Assembly (NCBI RefSeq): GCF_000321225.1
Contig: NW_004450461.1
Location: 124,001-188,000, forward strand
From: Odobenus rosmarus divergens
Taxonomy: Eukaryota; Chordata; Mammalia; Carnivora; Odobenidae
DNA length: 64,000 nucleotides
Direction: 5' to 3'
Both the position numbers and the translations under genes were made by a program. Each line of letters starts with the position of its first letter. Within the stretch, counting starts at the first letter, position 1. Below are positions 23,506 through 35,755 of this stretch, in pieces. The notes under the pieces were generated by a model. That model ran no database searches and was not told the origin of the DNA. It saw nothing but the letters and a program-made list of their open reading frames with translations.

Positions 23506-25716
23506 AGAATATTATGAAAAATTACAATAACTTGGACAGCCTAGAAGAAAAAGATAAATTTCTAGAAACATAAAATCCCAAAACTCAATCAGGAAAAAAT
23601 AGAAAATTAGAACATACTGATTACCAGCAATGAAATTGAATCAATAATCAAAAAACTCTCCACAAAAAAAGTCCAGGACCAGATGACTTCACAGATGAAT
23701 TCTACCAAACATTTAAAGAATAGTTCATTTCTTCTTCTCAAACTATTCCAAAAATTAGAAGAAAAAAACCTTCCAAATTCATTCTATGAGGTCAGCATTA
23801 ACCTGATACCAAAAGCAGATAAAAGGCATTACTAAAAAAGAGAACGATAGGCCAACATCTCTGATGAATATAGATGCAAAAATTCTCAAACCAAATCAAA
23901 TAATACACTAAAAAAAATCATTCACCATAGTCAAGTGGGATTTCTTGGGATGCAAAGGTAATCCAATATATGCAAATCAATTAATGTGATACATCACATC
24001 AACAAACGAAAGTATAAAAACCATATAATCATTTCAATAGATGCAGAAAAAGCATTTGACAAACCACAACACCGATCCATGATAAAACCTTCAATGGAGT
24101 CAGTTTAGAGGAAACATACCTCAACATAATAAAGGCCATCTATGAGAAACCCACAGCTAACATAATATTCAATAATAAAAAAACTGAGAGTTTTTCCCTG
24201 AAGATCAGGAACAACACAAAAATGTCCACTCTCACCACTTTTATTCAATGTAGTACTGGAAGTCCTATCCACAGCAATCAGACAAGAAAAAGGAATAAAA
24301 GACACCTAAATTGGTCAGCAAGATGTAAAACTTTCATTATCTGCAGATGACACAATAACGTATAAAGAAAACCCTAAAGACCACCAAAAAACTACTGGAA
24401 GTGATAAATGAATTCACTAAGGCTGTAGGATACAAAATCAATATATAGAAATCTGTTGCATTTCTACACAGTAATACTGAGGTAAAGAGAAAATAAGAAA
24501 ACAATCCTATTTATAATCACACCCAAAATAATAAAATATATAGGAATAAACTTAACCAAGGAGTTAACAGACTTGTACTCTGAAAACTATAAAACACTGT
24601 TGAAAGAAATTAAGGCAACACAAACAAATAGAAAGAGATTCCATGCTCATAAAATGGAAGAAAACAATGTTAAAATGTCTGGACTACCTAAAGCAATCTA
24701 CAGATTTAATGTAATCACTATCAAAATTTCAACAACATTTTTCACTAAACTAGAACAAATAATCCTGAAATTTGTACAGAACCACAGAAGACCTAAATAG
24801 TCAATGCAATCTTGAAAAAGAAGAAAACTGGAAATACCAAAATCTGATATTTCAAGTTATATTACAAATCTGTTGTAATCAAAACAGTATGGTACTGGCA
24901 CAAAAATAGGCACATAGACCAATGGAAAAGGATATACAGCACAAAAATAAAACCACAATTATATGGCCAATTAACCTTCAACAAAGGAGGCAAGAATATG
25001 CAATGGGAAAATAATAGTTCAACCAATGGTGTTGAGAAAACTGGACAGCTTTTGCAAAAGAATAAAACTAGACCACTTTCTTATACCATACATAAAAATA
25101 AAGTTAAAGTAGATTAAAAGACCTGAATGTGAGACTTGAAACCATTAAAATCCTAGAAGGGAACACAGGCAGTAATCTCTCTGATATCGGCATAAGCAAT
25201 ATTTTTCTAGATATGTCTCCTGAGGCAAGGGAAACATAAATAAAACTATTGGGACTACATCAAAATAAAAAGCTTCTGCACAGCAGAGGAAATGACCAGC
25301 AAAACTAAAAGACAACCTACAGAATGGGCAAAGATATTTGCAAATGATCTGATAAAGGGTTGGTATCCAAAATATATAAAGAACTTGTATGCCTCAACAC
25401 CAATAAAAGCATAGTCCAATAAAAAAATGGGCAGAAGATATGAACAGGCCTTTCTCCAGAGAAGACATAAAAATGGCCAAGAAAAACATGAAAAAATGCT
25501 CTATATCACTAATCATCAGGGAAATGCAACTCAAGGCTCAAGACCACAAAGAGATAGATACCACCTCAGAACTGTCACAATGGGTAAAATTAAAAAAAAA
25601 CACAAGAAACAAGAAGTTGGTGGATTTGGAGAAAAAGGAACCCTCATGCACTGTTGGTGGGAATGCAAACTGGTACAGCTCCTGTGGAAACCAGTATGGA
25701 CGTTCCTCAAAAAATT

Positions 25717-25806
25717 ATATAGTAATTCCACTACTGTGTATCTACCCAAAGAATATGAAACATATAGTAATTCCACTACTGTGTATCTACCCAAAGAATA
25801 TGAAAC
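25717..25806 (+). repeat. 45-bp perfect tandem duplication in L1
   Basis: Unit 25717-25761 is repeated exactly at 25762-25806. The unit starts ATATAGTAATTCCACTACTG and ends AAGAATATGAAAC. Length 45 keeps frame. The two units are identical although the L1 around them is strongly diverged, so the duplication is much younger than the L1. Confidence 0.97.
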
Positions 25807-26322
25807 ACTATTTTGAAAAGATATATGCACCCCTATATTTATTGCAGCCTATTTACAACACCCAAACTATGGAAGTAGCCCAGGTGTCCATCAATTGATG
25901 AATGGATAAAGATGTGGTACACGTGCACACACTGGAATATTACTCAGCCATATAAAGAATGAAATCTTGCCCGTTTGCAACAACATGAATGGATCTAGAG
26001 AGTATAATTCTAAGTGAAATAAGTCAGAGAAAGAAATACCATGTATTTTACTCACATGTAGAATTTAAGGGACATAAAAAATGAACAAATAAAAAAAAGA
26101 AAGAAAAAAATGAGAAGACTCAACTAATAGAGAATAAGTTGATGGTTACCAAGAGGAGGTAGGTGGAATGCATTAACTATTTGAAGGGAATTAAGATTAA
26201 ACATCACATTGAGCACTGAGTAAATTATAGAATTGCTGAATCACTATATTATATATCTGAAACTAATATAATATTGTATGTTATCCTATACTGGAATTAA
26301 AGAAAAAAGAGAAAAACAAGGA

Positions 26323-29080
26323 TATGAATGTGAGTAATGATACACATTTGTGTACAGTGTGTATATACTCTATTGTTAATGATCTGTTGGCCTCAAGAAG
26401 TGGGTAGCACGGTGTAGTATTGTGGCAATGCACTGTGCTAATAAGGATTGGACTTTGTAGATAGGACCTCTCTGCAAGCAGGAAGAAGGAAGAAACTAAC
26501 TGGTAGAAGAAAGGATAGACCATTATTTGAATGGACATATTAGATCTAAAGTTTTGCTTGACTTTTAAATAAAATTCCTATTATTATGTAAGGATCTAGA
26601 TACCAGATGATGCTCTTGACCAAGTATGTTCTTAAACACTTTTAGACATACACACATACCAAATAAACAAAAATATTACCCACATAAATTTAATTGATGT
26701 CCATTTGTGCATTTCCTATTATAACCAGAGCTCAAGGTCATCCCTAGTTCTTTTTGCATTCAGTGTTAATGTTTTTCCCACTCTGCCTGTTTTATGTTGT
26801 TTTCCAGGTTACTTTTAAGTTTCTTTAATTTTCCAGAATTTTAAGATTATATTGAAACCTCTATATGAATAAACTAATTTATGTACATGATAAGGCCAAA
26901 TTCTTTGACTACATAATGCTACAACAGTTAAACCATTTATAAACTAAGAAAGCTAATGTGATAAATAGGAGAAAAACAGTAATCATTTATAAGCATATTC
27001 CATAACCCTGGAATGAATAGAATTCTGTTGAGAAATTTAAAAATTAAAGGATGGCTATTTCTATGAAAGATTATCTGCTTAAATGGATTGAGGTTCAATC
27101 ACAAAGTCAGTGTTACATTCTGAGTTATAACTGATATTTTTCATGTCATCTATTCTATTCCCTTGAGTAAAGGAAAAATAATCTGTAAAAGCAACAAGAG
27201 AAAAAGAAAGAAATCCGATCAGATCACATTAGTCATTTCTCATCAGGTTGCCACTTTTCTTAGTAATTTTGTTGGTGTTGGAGGATACTATTATTAGTCT
27301 ATTATTGTTTGCCTGTTATTACGATGGATATGTTTAATCATATTAGAAGAGTTACATCACATTAAGAATGACCGATATTAATGTTATAAGTAGACTTTAA
27401 ATATTAAAACACTTCCATAATGATTAATAAAGTTATTTTCAAATTCATTCTTCTGAGTTATAGTCAGATATTGTAAACTTCTTTTTTTCTAATTATACAC
27501 AGTCAACTACTTGTAAGGTGATTTTGAAATCATACTTCTATTTTATTTCTTGGTAGAGTCTTAATAAATGTTACATGTACTTATGATCATGGAAGTTATC
27601 CTATCATGAACAATTAGGTATTTTTATCTCTCTCTAAGCATCAATAGATATTATTGGAACAATAATTATTTTAAATCCAGGAATCAAGAGCAATGTAAAA
27701 TATAGAAGTGAACATGCTCTATCTTATATGCTCAGTAATAAATCTGTAAAATACATATATTGAAAAATCATATATTTTATAGATATATTGAGGTAGTGTT
27801 GAAATGTCTCACACATAGATATGTCGAGGTATATGTTTTCAGTGTTAAAGCACTCTTTATGGTAAAAGATTCCAATGATGAAAAGAAAAAAATAAAAATC
27901 AGCATTATAGTTCTCTTGAGTCAACAACAAAAAAAAGGACTTCTTGATTCAATCAAATTTAAAAAGCAAATATTAGAAACTTTAAGAATAAAATATTTAT
28001 CTCATGTTTTCTTATCTTTGTATTTATAATATGCTACAAGGAATTAGTTTTTTTCTATATTTAGTATTTACCTCTGGATTTCTTTTGCAATAGATCATAG
28101 TTGTGGCATATTTAACATTAAAGATTTTAATTAATCTAGTATTCCACTAAAGTTTTATAGCATACAATAAATTTTACATTTGCTGAGGCAGAGAAGTCAG
28201 TTCACTTCCTCAGAAATTGGCAAAACAGTTTGTCAGGTAGTGATTGAGCCTACCAAACTACTCAACATATGAACTGCAATGAGGCTTTTTTAGTCTGCTG
28301 TATTTCTAGCAACTTTAGGAAGTCATAAAAATGGTTTGTTGTTTTTTTTTAAATATAATTACCCTGAAATCAACCACTTGTTTGGCTGATGAAGCTGGTA
28401 ATAAAATGAAGTGGCACAGTGTAAATAACTCTTAGCTTTTAGACTAAGGGTGGGAAAAATAAAACAGTTACCATCTGATTTAGTAATTGCATCAATATGT
28501 GTTGTGAATAAATAAGCATATGCCTTTATAGCATTTTTTAAAAAGGAATTATGAAACTATTACACTTAGTATTCCTGCCAATGCCTAAATCTCTCACTCA
28601 GTAAGAACAGCATTTGAAGAAGAATTGAGTTATTAAGAGTTAAGCACATTTGTAGAGAAAGAAAATTCTCAGGTGATTCTTTGTTCTGGAGAGAATCTTT
28701 CTATTGTAGGGGAACCAGTATGGTCAATAGTCTAAACTTCGAAAAGAATATTGGTTTAAATATTTTAAAAAGTAATCTTCTCTTTATAACTGTATATTAA
28801 TGGAAAAAGAAGCTGTCCAAATTACTATGAAATAGTGTTCTCACATTGAAGAACCATATAAAAAGAATAGATTTTAATCTAATTTTGGAAGAAAATGGCT
28901 TCATAAACCTAGAAACCTGGGAGAATAGAATATGTCAAGTTTAAGAAAAACTGGCCATCTATATCAATGTGACATCAGATATCAGAATTTATGATTACCT
29001 TATGCTTACCCTATCATTATGAAAAATATATGTGAGCTCCAAAAAAAAAGAACTTATTTTTGTATAGGTCTACTCTAATT
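26323..29080. other. AT-rich DNA without recognised feature
   Basis: About 2.7 kb of AT-rich sequence in which I recognise no gene or repeat. The open frame at 27760-28029 (89 codons) has no motif. Confidence 0.5.
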
Positions 29081-29097
29081 AAAAAATCTCTACTTCT

Positions 29098-29291
29098 GGG
29101 GTGCCTGGGTGGCTCAGTTCGTTAGGCGAGTGCCTTCGGCTCAGGTCATGATCCTGGAGTCCCGGGATCGAGTCCCGCATCGGGCTCCCTGCTCAGCAGG
29201 GAGTCTGCTTCTCCCTCTGACCCTCTTCCCTCTAGAGCTCTCTATCTCTCATTCTCTCTCTCTCAAATGAATAAATAAAATCTTTAAAAAA
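29098..29291 (+). mobile_element. CAN-SINE
   Basis: This is a complete SINE with the CTCATTCTCTCTCTCTCAAA type 3' block and a poly-A tail. It has a 17-bp flanking duplication, AAAAAATCTCTACTTCT, at 29081-29097 and 29292-29308 (the A run overlaps the tail). Confidence 0.96.
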
Positions 29292-29675
29292 AAAAAATCT
29301 CTACTTCTAATGCACTTTTGGGATTGATTTTATATATACTGGAAATAGAGAAATGTGTTTCTTCATAAGCATTTAGGTAAGGCTCTATTCATCACACATA
29401 ATTTATTGAACCATTCACAAAAGTGGCCATTGTAATAATGATTATAAAGTAAGTGTTATGTCTATTAATTTCATGGAGTTCAGCTCCATTGACACAAAAT
29501 TTAAGGTACTTTTGAATTTAAACACATGGCACTTGGCAAAAATTTCATGAAATGGCTGAAAGTGAAATGAAAGAGATAACTAACTGGTGAATATAAATTA
29601 AAAAGAAAGAGAAGAATTATTTTTGAGAAAAATTTCCATGAAGACCATATTGAAATTTAGGGTGGATAAATTTTT

Positions 29676-32600
29676 TTTTATTAACATAAAATGTAGTATT
29701 TGTTTCAGGGGTACAGGTCTGTGATTCATCAGTCTTACACAATTAATAGGGCTCACCATAGCACATACCCTCCCCAATGTACATCACCCAGCCACCCTAT
29801 CCTTCCCATTCCCCTCCACTCCAGCAACCCTCAGTTTGTTTCCTGAGATTAAGAGTCTCTTATGGTTTGTGTCCCTCTCTGGTTTTGTCTTGTTTCATTT
29901 TTTCCTCTCTTCCCCTCTGATCCTCTGCCTTGTTTCTCAAATTCCACATATCAGTAAGATCATATGATACTTGTCTTTCTCTGATTGACTTATTTCACTC
30001 AGCATAACACCCTCCAGTTCCAACCACGTCGCTGCAAATGGCAAGATTTCATTTTTTGATGGATGCATAATATTCCATTGTATATATATACCACCTCTTC
30101 TTGATCCATTCATCTGTCGATGGACATCCAGGCTCTTTTCATAGTTTGGCTATTGTGGACATTGCTGCTATAAACATTGGGGTGCACGTGCCCCTTCGGA
30201 TCACTACATTTGTATCTTTGGGGTAAATACCCAGTAGTGCAATTGCTGGGTCATAGGGTAGCTCTATTTTCAACTTTTTGAAGAACATCCATACTGTTTT
30301 CCAGAGTAGCTGCACCAGCTTGCATACCCACCAACAGTGTAGGAGGGTTCCCCTTTCTGGATCCTTGCCAACATCTGTCGTTTCCTGACTTGTTCATTTT
30401 AGCCATTCTGACTGGTGTGAGGTGGTATCTCATTGTGGTTTTGATTTGTATTTCCCTGATGCCCAGTGATGTTGAACACTTTTTCATGTGTCTGTTGACC
30501 ATTTGGATATCCTCTTTGCAGAAATGTCTGTTCATGTCTTCTGCCCATTTCTTGATTGGATTATTTGTTCTTTGGGTGTTGAGTTTGATAAGTTCTTTAT
30601 AGATTTTGGATACTAGCTCTTTATCTGTTATGTCGTGTGCAAATATCTTCTCCCATTCTGTCAGTGGTCTTTTGGTTTTGTTGACTGTTTCCTTTGCTAT
30701 ACAAAAACTTTTTATCTAGATGAAGTCCCAATAGTTCATTTTTGCCTTTCCTTCCCTTGCCTTTGGCGACGTGTGTAGGAAGAATTTGTAGCAGCTGAAG
30801 TCAAAGAGTTTGCTGCCTGTGTTCTCCTCAAGGATTTTGATGGATTCCACTCTCATATTTAGTTCTTTCATCTAGTACTATATTGAATAGCAGTGGTGAT
30901 AGTGGACATCTCTGCCGTGTTCCTGACCTTAGGGGAAAAGCTCTCAGTTTTTCCCCATTGAGAATGAAATTCATTTTGGGTTTTTCATAGATGGCTCTTT
31001 ATGATACTGAGGTATGTACCCTCTATCCCTACACTGTGAAGAGTTTTAATCAAGAAAGCATGCTGTACTTTGTCAATTGCTGTATCTATTGAGAGGATTA
31101 AATGGTTCTTGTTCTTTCTTTTATTAATGTAGTGTATCACATTGTTTAATTTGCAGATGTTAAACCAACCTTGCAGCCCAGGAATGAATCCCACTTGGTT
31201 GTGGTGAATAATTCTTTTAATGTACTGTTGGATCCATGGTTAGTATTTTGGTGAGAAATTTTGGTATCCTTGTTTATCAGGGATATTGTTCTGTAATTCT
31301 CCTTTTTGATGGGGTCTTTGTCTGGTTTTGGGATCAAGGTAATGCTGGCCTCATAGAACGAGTTTGGAAGTTTTCCTTCTATTTCTATTTGTTGGAACAG
31401 TTTGAGAAGAATAAGTACTAATTCTTCTTTAAATGTTTGGTAGAATTACCCTGGGAGGCCATCTGAGCCTGGGCTCTTGTTTGTTGAAAGATTTTTTATT
31501 ACAGCTTCAATTTCCTTGCTGGTTATGGGTCTGTTCAGGTTTTCTATTTCTTCCTTTTTCAGTTTTGGTAGTTTATACATCTCTGGGGATGCGTCCATTT
31601 CTTCCAGATTGTCTAATTTGTTGGCATATGGTTTCACATAATATGTTCTTATAATTGTATTTCTTTGGTGTTGGTTGTGATCTCTCCTCTTTCATTCATT
31701 ATTTTATTTATTTGGGTCCTTTCTCTTTTCTTTTGGATAATTCTGGCCAGGGTTTTATCAATCTTATTAATTCTTTCAAAGAACAAGCTCCTAGTTTTGT
31801 TGATCTGTTCTACTGTTCTTTTGGTTTCTATTTCATTGATTTCTGTTCTGATCTTTATTATTTCTCTACTCCAGCTGGGCTTAGGCTTTACTTGCTGTTC
31901 TTTCTCCAGCTCCTTTAGGTGTAGTGTTAGGTTGTGTATTTGAGACCTTTCTTGTTTCTTGAGAAAGACTTGTATTGCTATATACTTTCCTCTTAGGACC
32001 ACTTTTGCTGCATCCCAAAGGTTTTGAAAAGTTGTGTTTTCATTTTTATTTGTTTCCATGTATATTTTTAATTCCTCTTTAATTTCCTGGTTGACCCATT
32101 CATTCTTTAGTAGGATGCTCTTTAGGCTCCATGTATTTGAGCTCTTTCCGACTTTCCTCTTGTGATTGAGTTTGAGTTTCAAAGCACTGTGGTCTGAAAA
32201 TATGCAGGGAATGATCCCAAACTTTTGGTACCAGTTGAGACCTGATTTGTGACCCAGGGTGTGATCTATTCTGGAGAATGTTTCATGTGCACCAGAGAAG
32301 AATGTGTATTCTGTTGCTTTGTGATGGAATGTTCTGAATATATCTGTGAAGTCCATCTGGTCCAGTGTGTCATTTAAAGCCCTTATTTCATTGTTGGTCT
32401 TTGTTTAGATGGTCTGTCCATTGCAGTGAGAGGGGTGTTAAAGTCCTGTAATATTATTGTATTATTGTTGATGTGTTTCTTTGATTTTGTTATTAATTGG
32501 CTTATATAATTGGCTTCTCCCATCTTAGGGGCACAAATATTTACAATTGTTAGATCTTCTTGTTGCACAGACCCATTAAGTATGGTATAGTGTGTTTCCT

Positions 32601-32793
32601 CATGTCTTATTATAGTCTTTGGTTTAAAATCTGATTTGTCTTATATAAGGACTGCCACCCGAGCTTTTTTTGATGTCCATTAACATGGTAAATAGTTCTC
32701 CCCCATCATGTTAAATCTGGAGTTGTCTTGGGGTCTAAAATGAGTCACTTGCAGACAGCATATCGATGGGTCTTTTTTTTATCCAATCTGATA
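29676..32793 (-). mobile_element. 5'-truncated L1, antisense, with internal deletion
   Basis: This is a minus-strand L1 whose A-tail appears as the T-run at 29671-29679. It runs 3' to 5' through the 3' UTR, the ORF2 C-terminus and RT fragments, and ends in the endonuclease region at 32793. An 18-bp duplication with one mismatch flanks it: TAGGGTGGATAAATTTTT (29658-29675) and TAGGGTGGTTAAATTTTT (32794-32811). Roughly 1 kb of ORF2 is missing at about 30872. It shares several derived changes with the L1 at 3599-5457. Confidence 0.93.
29965..32793 (-). pseudogene. L1 ORF2 pseudogene, antisense
   Basis: The longest open piece (31649-32356, 235 codons) keeps endonuclease C-terminal motifs: a TFFSG…SRIDHTLGHK block and the SDH motif, followed by the linker. 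Further upstream, 32383-32568 has LQDFNTPLTAMD (the family has GDFN). RT fragments [14 protein letters not shown] (near 31310) and [12 protein letters not shown] (near 31180) remain. A short deletion removes residues in RT motif A ([10 protein letters not shown]), and the FADD block is lost in the larger deletion at about 30872. A TAG at 30716-30718, Ser for Cys in the C-terminal Cys motif, and a TGA near 30140 match the plus-strand copy at 3599-5457. Confidence 0.9.
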
Positions 32794-32831
32794 TAGGGTG
32801 GTTAAATTTTTATAAAAACAATGATAAAAGT

Positions 32832-32912
32832 AGTATTAACTGACATTTGTTGGTTTTGTACTATGTGCTGGACACTAGGCATTTAACATGAAGTATCTCA
32901 GTGAGTCTCCCA
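32832..32912 (+). mobile_element. MIR fragment (5' part)
   Basis: TACTATGTGCTGGACACTAG followed by CATTTAACATGAAGTATCTC is the left half of a MIR. The right half may be the piece at 33225-33358. Confidence 0.6.
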
Positions 32913-33224
32913 CCTACGTTTAAAATTAGTCTTGAATTGTCAAAAATCTCCAAAATTTTGTTGGGTCATACTTGGTATTTTTACTGGTATATATTTTATG
33001 TTTATATTCAAGTTTTCATTTTTGTGCTGTTTAGTTTGAAATAAATGAATAAACATTTGTAAATTATACATATGTATATACAACATGTAATTTAAAATAT
33101 TTAAAACATTTAAAAAAATCTCTTAAGCTATATTTTAAAAAAATTATTTGGTAGGAAAGTATGCCCTTAATTTTTTCTTTTTTTTGCAGTTTTTGTTTCT
33201 TTTCCTCCTAAGAATCTCAAGGCT

Positions 33225-33358
33225 CAAGAGATCCTGAGAATATTATCTCATTAATCTGTGAAACTTTTTGGTGACCTTGGTGACACATATTATAGTCCCC
33301 ATTTCACAGATGAAGAAACTTGGTTAGAGAAAGGTTAATTTGTTTCTGTAAGTTGACA
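33225..33358 (+). mobile_element. MIR fragment (3' part)
   Basis: ATTATCTCATTAATCTGTGA, then TATAGTCCCCATTTCACAGA, then TGAAGAAACTTGG is the conserved MIR core and right part. Confidence 0.75.
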
Positions 33359-33359
33359 C

Positions 33360-33614
33360 ATCATGTCAATTGCTATGTTTCTAGAGGATGTAGGGTTCTT
33401 GCCTTGTTGGCTACTATATTATCTACTATATCGTTTTGCAACATTGAGAGACAAATTAACTCAGAATAAAATAAAATACCTTATAATCACTTGGCCTCAA
33501 CCACATTTTAGGCCTGTGGCTACAATCCCTCAACATAATACTGCTGATTCTAACATTCTTTATCCCACTCATCCCTAAAAACACACTACAGAGGAAACAA
33601 ATAGACAAACAAAA

Positions 33615-33651
<37 letters not shown>

Positions 33652-34137
33652 CCTTTAGTCATTATCTTAGCTGATATAATCACTTTCTTGAAAGGGAAGA
33701 GTCTAAAAGAAGAGGTCAGGGATAAAAAATAGTTATCTGTCTTAAAAAGAGAGTAACAAATTGAATAGGATTAATTCTATCTATTTAGAAATAAGACTGA
33801 GTGGTCCATGGTGGATAAAATAAAGTATATCAAGTATATCTGTGCTTCTGCAGCCTAACTGACCATACAGAAATCTATATAAACAAAAATATTATTTTAT
33901 ATAGCTAAACCACTTGGAGTGAAATTTTTAAAAATTAAATTAAATTTTCCAAATATTTCAAAATATTTTCTACATCTCTGACAGCAGGGTAAAAGGAAAT
34001 TTCAATGCCATCAAATATGATAAATGTAAACAGACTAAAATATGTTTTCCATCTGAAAAATCTAGGACCAAGTTTATAAAGCTTGTCATAAACTATATTA
34101 TCAATCCATAATCAGACATCTTAAACAAAAGCATCAG
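33360..34137. other. AT-rich DNA without recognised feature
   Basis: Apart from the TA microsatellite inside it, no repeat or gene is recognised. Confidence 0.5.
33616..33646. repeat. (TA)n microsatellite
   Basis: About fifteen perfect TA units. Confidence 0.97.
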
Positions 34138-34149
34138 TAATTTCATTTC

Positions 34150-34730
34150 CTTTTTTTAAATTTAATTTCATTATGTTATGTTAGTCACCATACAATACAT
34201 CATTAGTTTTTCATGTAGTGATCCAGATTTCATTGTTTTTGTATAACACCCAGTGCTCCATGCAGGATGTGCCCTCCTTAATACCCATCACTGGGTTAAC
34301 CCATCCCCCCAGCCCCTCCCCTCTAAAACCCTCAGTTTGTTTCTCAGAGTCCATAGTCTGTCATGGTATGTCTCCCCCTTTCATTTTTCCCTTCCTTTGC
34401 CTACTGTCCTCCATTTTATTCTTTATGTTCCACAAATACGTGAAACCATATGATAATTGACTTTCTCTGCTTGACTTATTTCACCTAGCATAATCTCCTC
34501 CAGTCCCATCCATGTTGATGTAAAAGTTGGGTATTCATCCTTTTGATGGCTAATATTCCATCATGTATATGGACCACATCTTCTTTATCCATTCATCTGT
34601 TGAAGGGCATCTCAACTCTTTACACAGTTTGGTATTGCGGACATTGCTGCTATGAACATTGGGGTGCATATGGCCTTTCTTTTCACTACATCTGTGACTT
34701 TGGGGTAAATACCCAGTCCTGAACCCCCAA
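34150..34730 (-). mobile_element. Short 5'-truncated L1, antisense
   Basis: This is an L1 3' end read in reverse: T-rich start, TAACACCCAGTGCTCCATGC, AATATTCCATCATGTATATG and GGGGTAAATACCCAGT. It belongs to the 3'-UTR type seen as the second module of the L1 at 61931. The flanking duplication TAATTTCATTTC lies at 34138-34149 and 34731-34742. The last few bases before the right repeat (CCTGAACCCCCAA) do not match L1 and may be filler. Confidence 0.92.
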
Positions 34731-34742
34731 TAATTTCATTTC

Positions 34743-35741
34743 TAAAGTAATCTTTTTTTTTCCTGATTGAAAGTATTCATTTTACATTAAAAGAAGTCAT
34801 GTTGCATAAACTTCCTCTGGGAATCTAATTGGGAATCAGGGCTATATGCCAGTTGATAAATTCACATGTAATTTACTTGTTTAAGTCCTGTTTTCTACAT
34901 CTTTGTGAAATGGAACAGGGGATAGAATGGGTATCTGGCTATCAGATACCATCCCACTATCTTTAGCACAGCTTTAGTGTTGGAGTGGAACAGAGTGAGC
35001 CAACAAGGCTCAAGCTGTATATTCATAAGTCTAAGGCCAGGGGAATATGGGAAAGATGGAAGTTGCTAATGCATATGGATCACTGTCAAAGACAGTGTCT
35101 CAAGTTCTTTTCTACTACCAAGGCCCTCTAGATATTTTGCACATCTTCACTTGTGCTTTAGGCATCACCATAAAAAAGATATGATGGAGCAGGGGGAAGG
35201 ATGAATAGGCAGAACACAGAGGATTTTGAGAGGACTTAAAATACTCTGTATGGTACCATAATGACAGATAGATGATATTATAAATTTGTCTAAATCCATA
35301 GAATGTTACACACCAAAAGTGAAATGCAATGCAAACTTTGGGAGATTATAATATGTCCATGTAGGTTTATCAGTTGTATCAAATGTATCACTCTGGTGGG
35401 GGATGTTGGTAATGGGAAAGCTTATGCATGTGTGGTGGCAGGGGTTATATAGGAAATTTCTTTAACTTCCCCTCAATTTTGTTTTGAACTGAAAACTGCT
35501 ATAATATATTTTAATTTAAAAAAATTATGACATACAAAATAAGAAATGAAAGAAAGAAAGAGAGAGGGAGAAAGGATATCCTTGAAATAGTTCACTGGTC
35601 TCAAAAGGAGGATGAGAAATAGAGAAGAGCTCTTAGCCGACTCTCATATGCATGAGTAAGAAGAACCAAAATCACCTAAGCTCAGCCTACATCAGCTGAC
35701 AACCAGTCAACTCAAAAGTACATAAGCTATAATGATAAATT
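34743..35741. other. AT-rich DNA without recognised feature
   Basis: No gene or clear repeat is seen. A purine-only GA-rich run lies at about 35541-35577. Confidence 0.5.
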
Positions 35742-35755
35742 TGGAATATTATTTA

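Larger units (their letters stand above)
22110..26050 (+). pseudogene. L1 ORF2 pseudogene (EN, RT and C-terminal regions)
   Basis: Endonuclease signatures survive in pieces: GNFNTPLTSMD near 22510 (the family has GDFN) and the DHI region near 22676. RT signatures follow, and the catalytic FADD motif reads SADD (about 24340-24351). Reading frame changes many times between 22472 and 25898, so this is a decayed relic. In the C-terminal Cys-rich motif the first Cys pair is lost while the CTV/HCWWEC part remains near 25650. A SINE (23303-23505) and a 45-bp tandem duplication (25717-25806) also break it. Confidence 0.85.
20359..26310 (+). mobile_element. Old near full-length L1 with both ends
   Basis: This L1 begins with its 5' UTR (GGACTTCTGGAGAAGATGGT, continuing to about 21200). 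It passes a region before ORF2 (AAAACAGTTACATACAAGGG, GCAGAAACTTTGCAGGCC) and the full ORF2, then ends in a 3' UTR (TGAAACTAATATAATATTGT) and an A-rich tail. Flanks GAAAGACAAGGA (20347-20358) and GAAAAACAAGGA (26311-26322) match at 11 of 12 bases, the expected target-site duplication. Without its two inserted SINEs it is about 5.55 kb. It is heavily mutated and inactive. SINEs in it at 21226 and 23303 postdate it. Confidence 0.9.

Noticed and set aside
31649..32356. 235-codon minus-strand open frame as a host gene
   Set aside because: It has L1 endonuclease motifs and lies inside a flanked L1.
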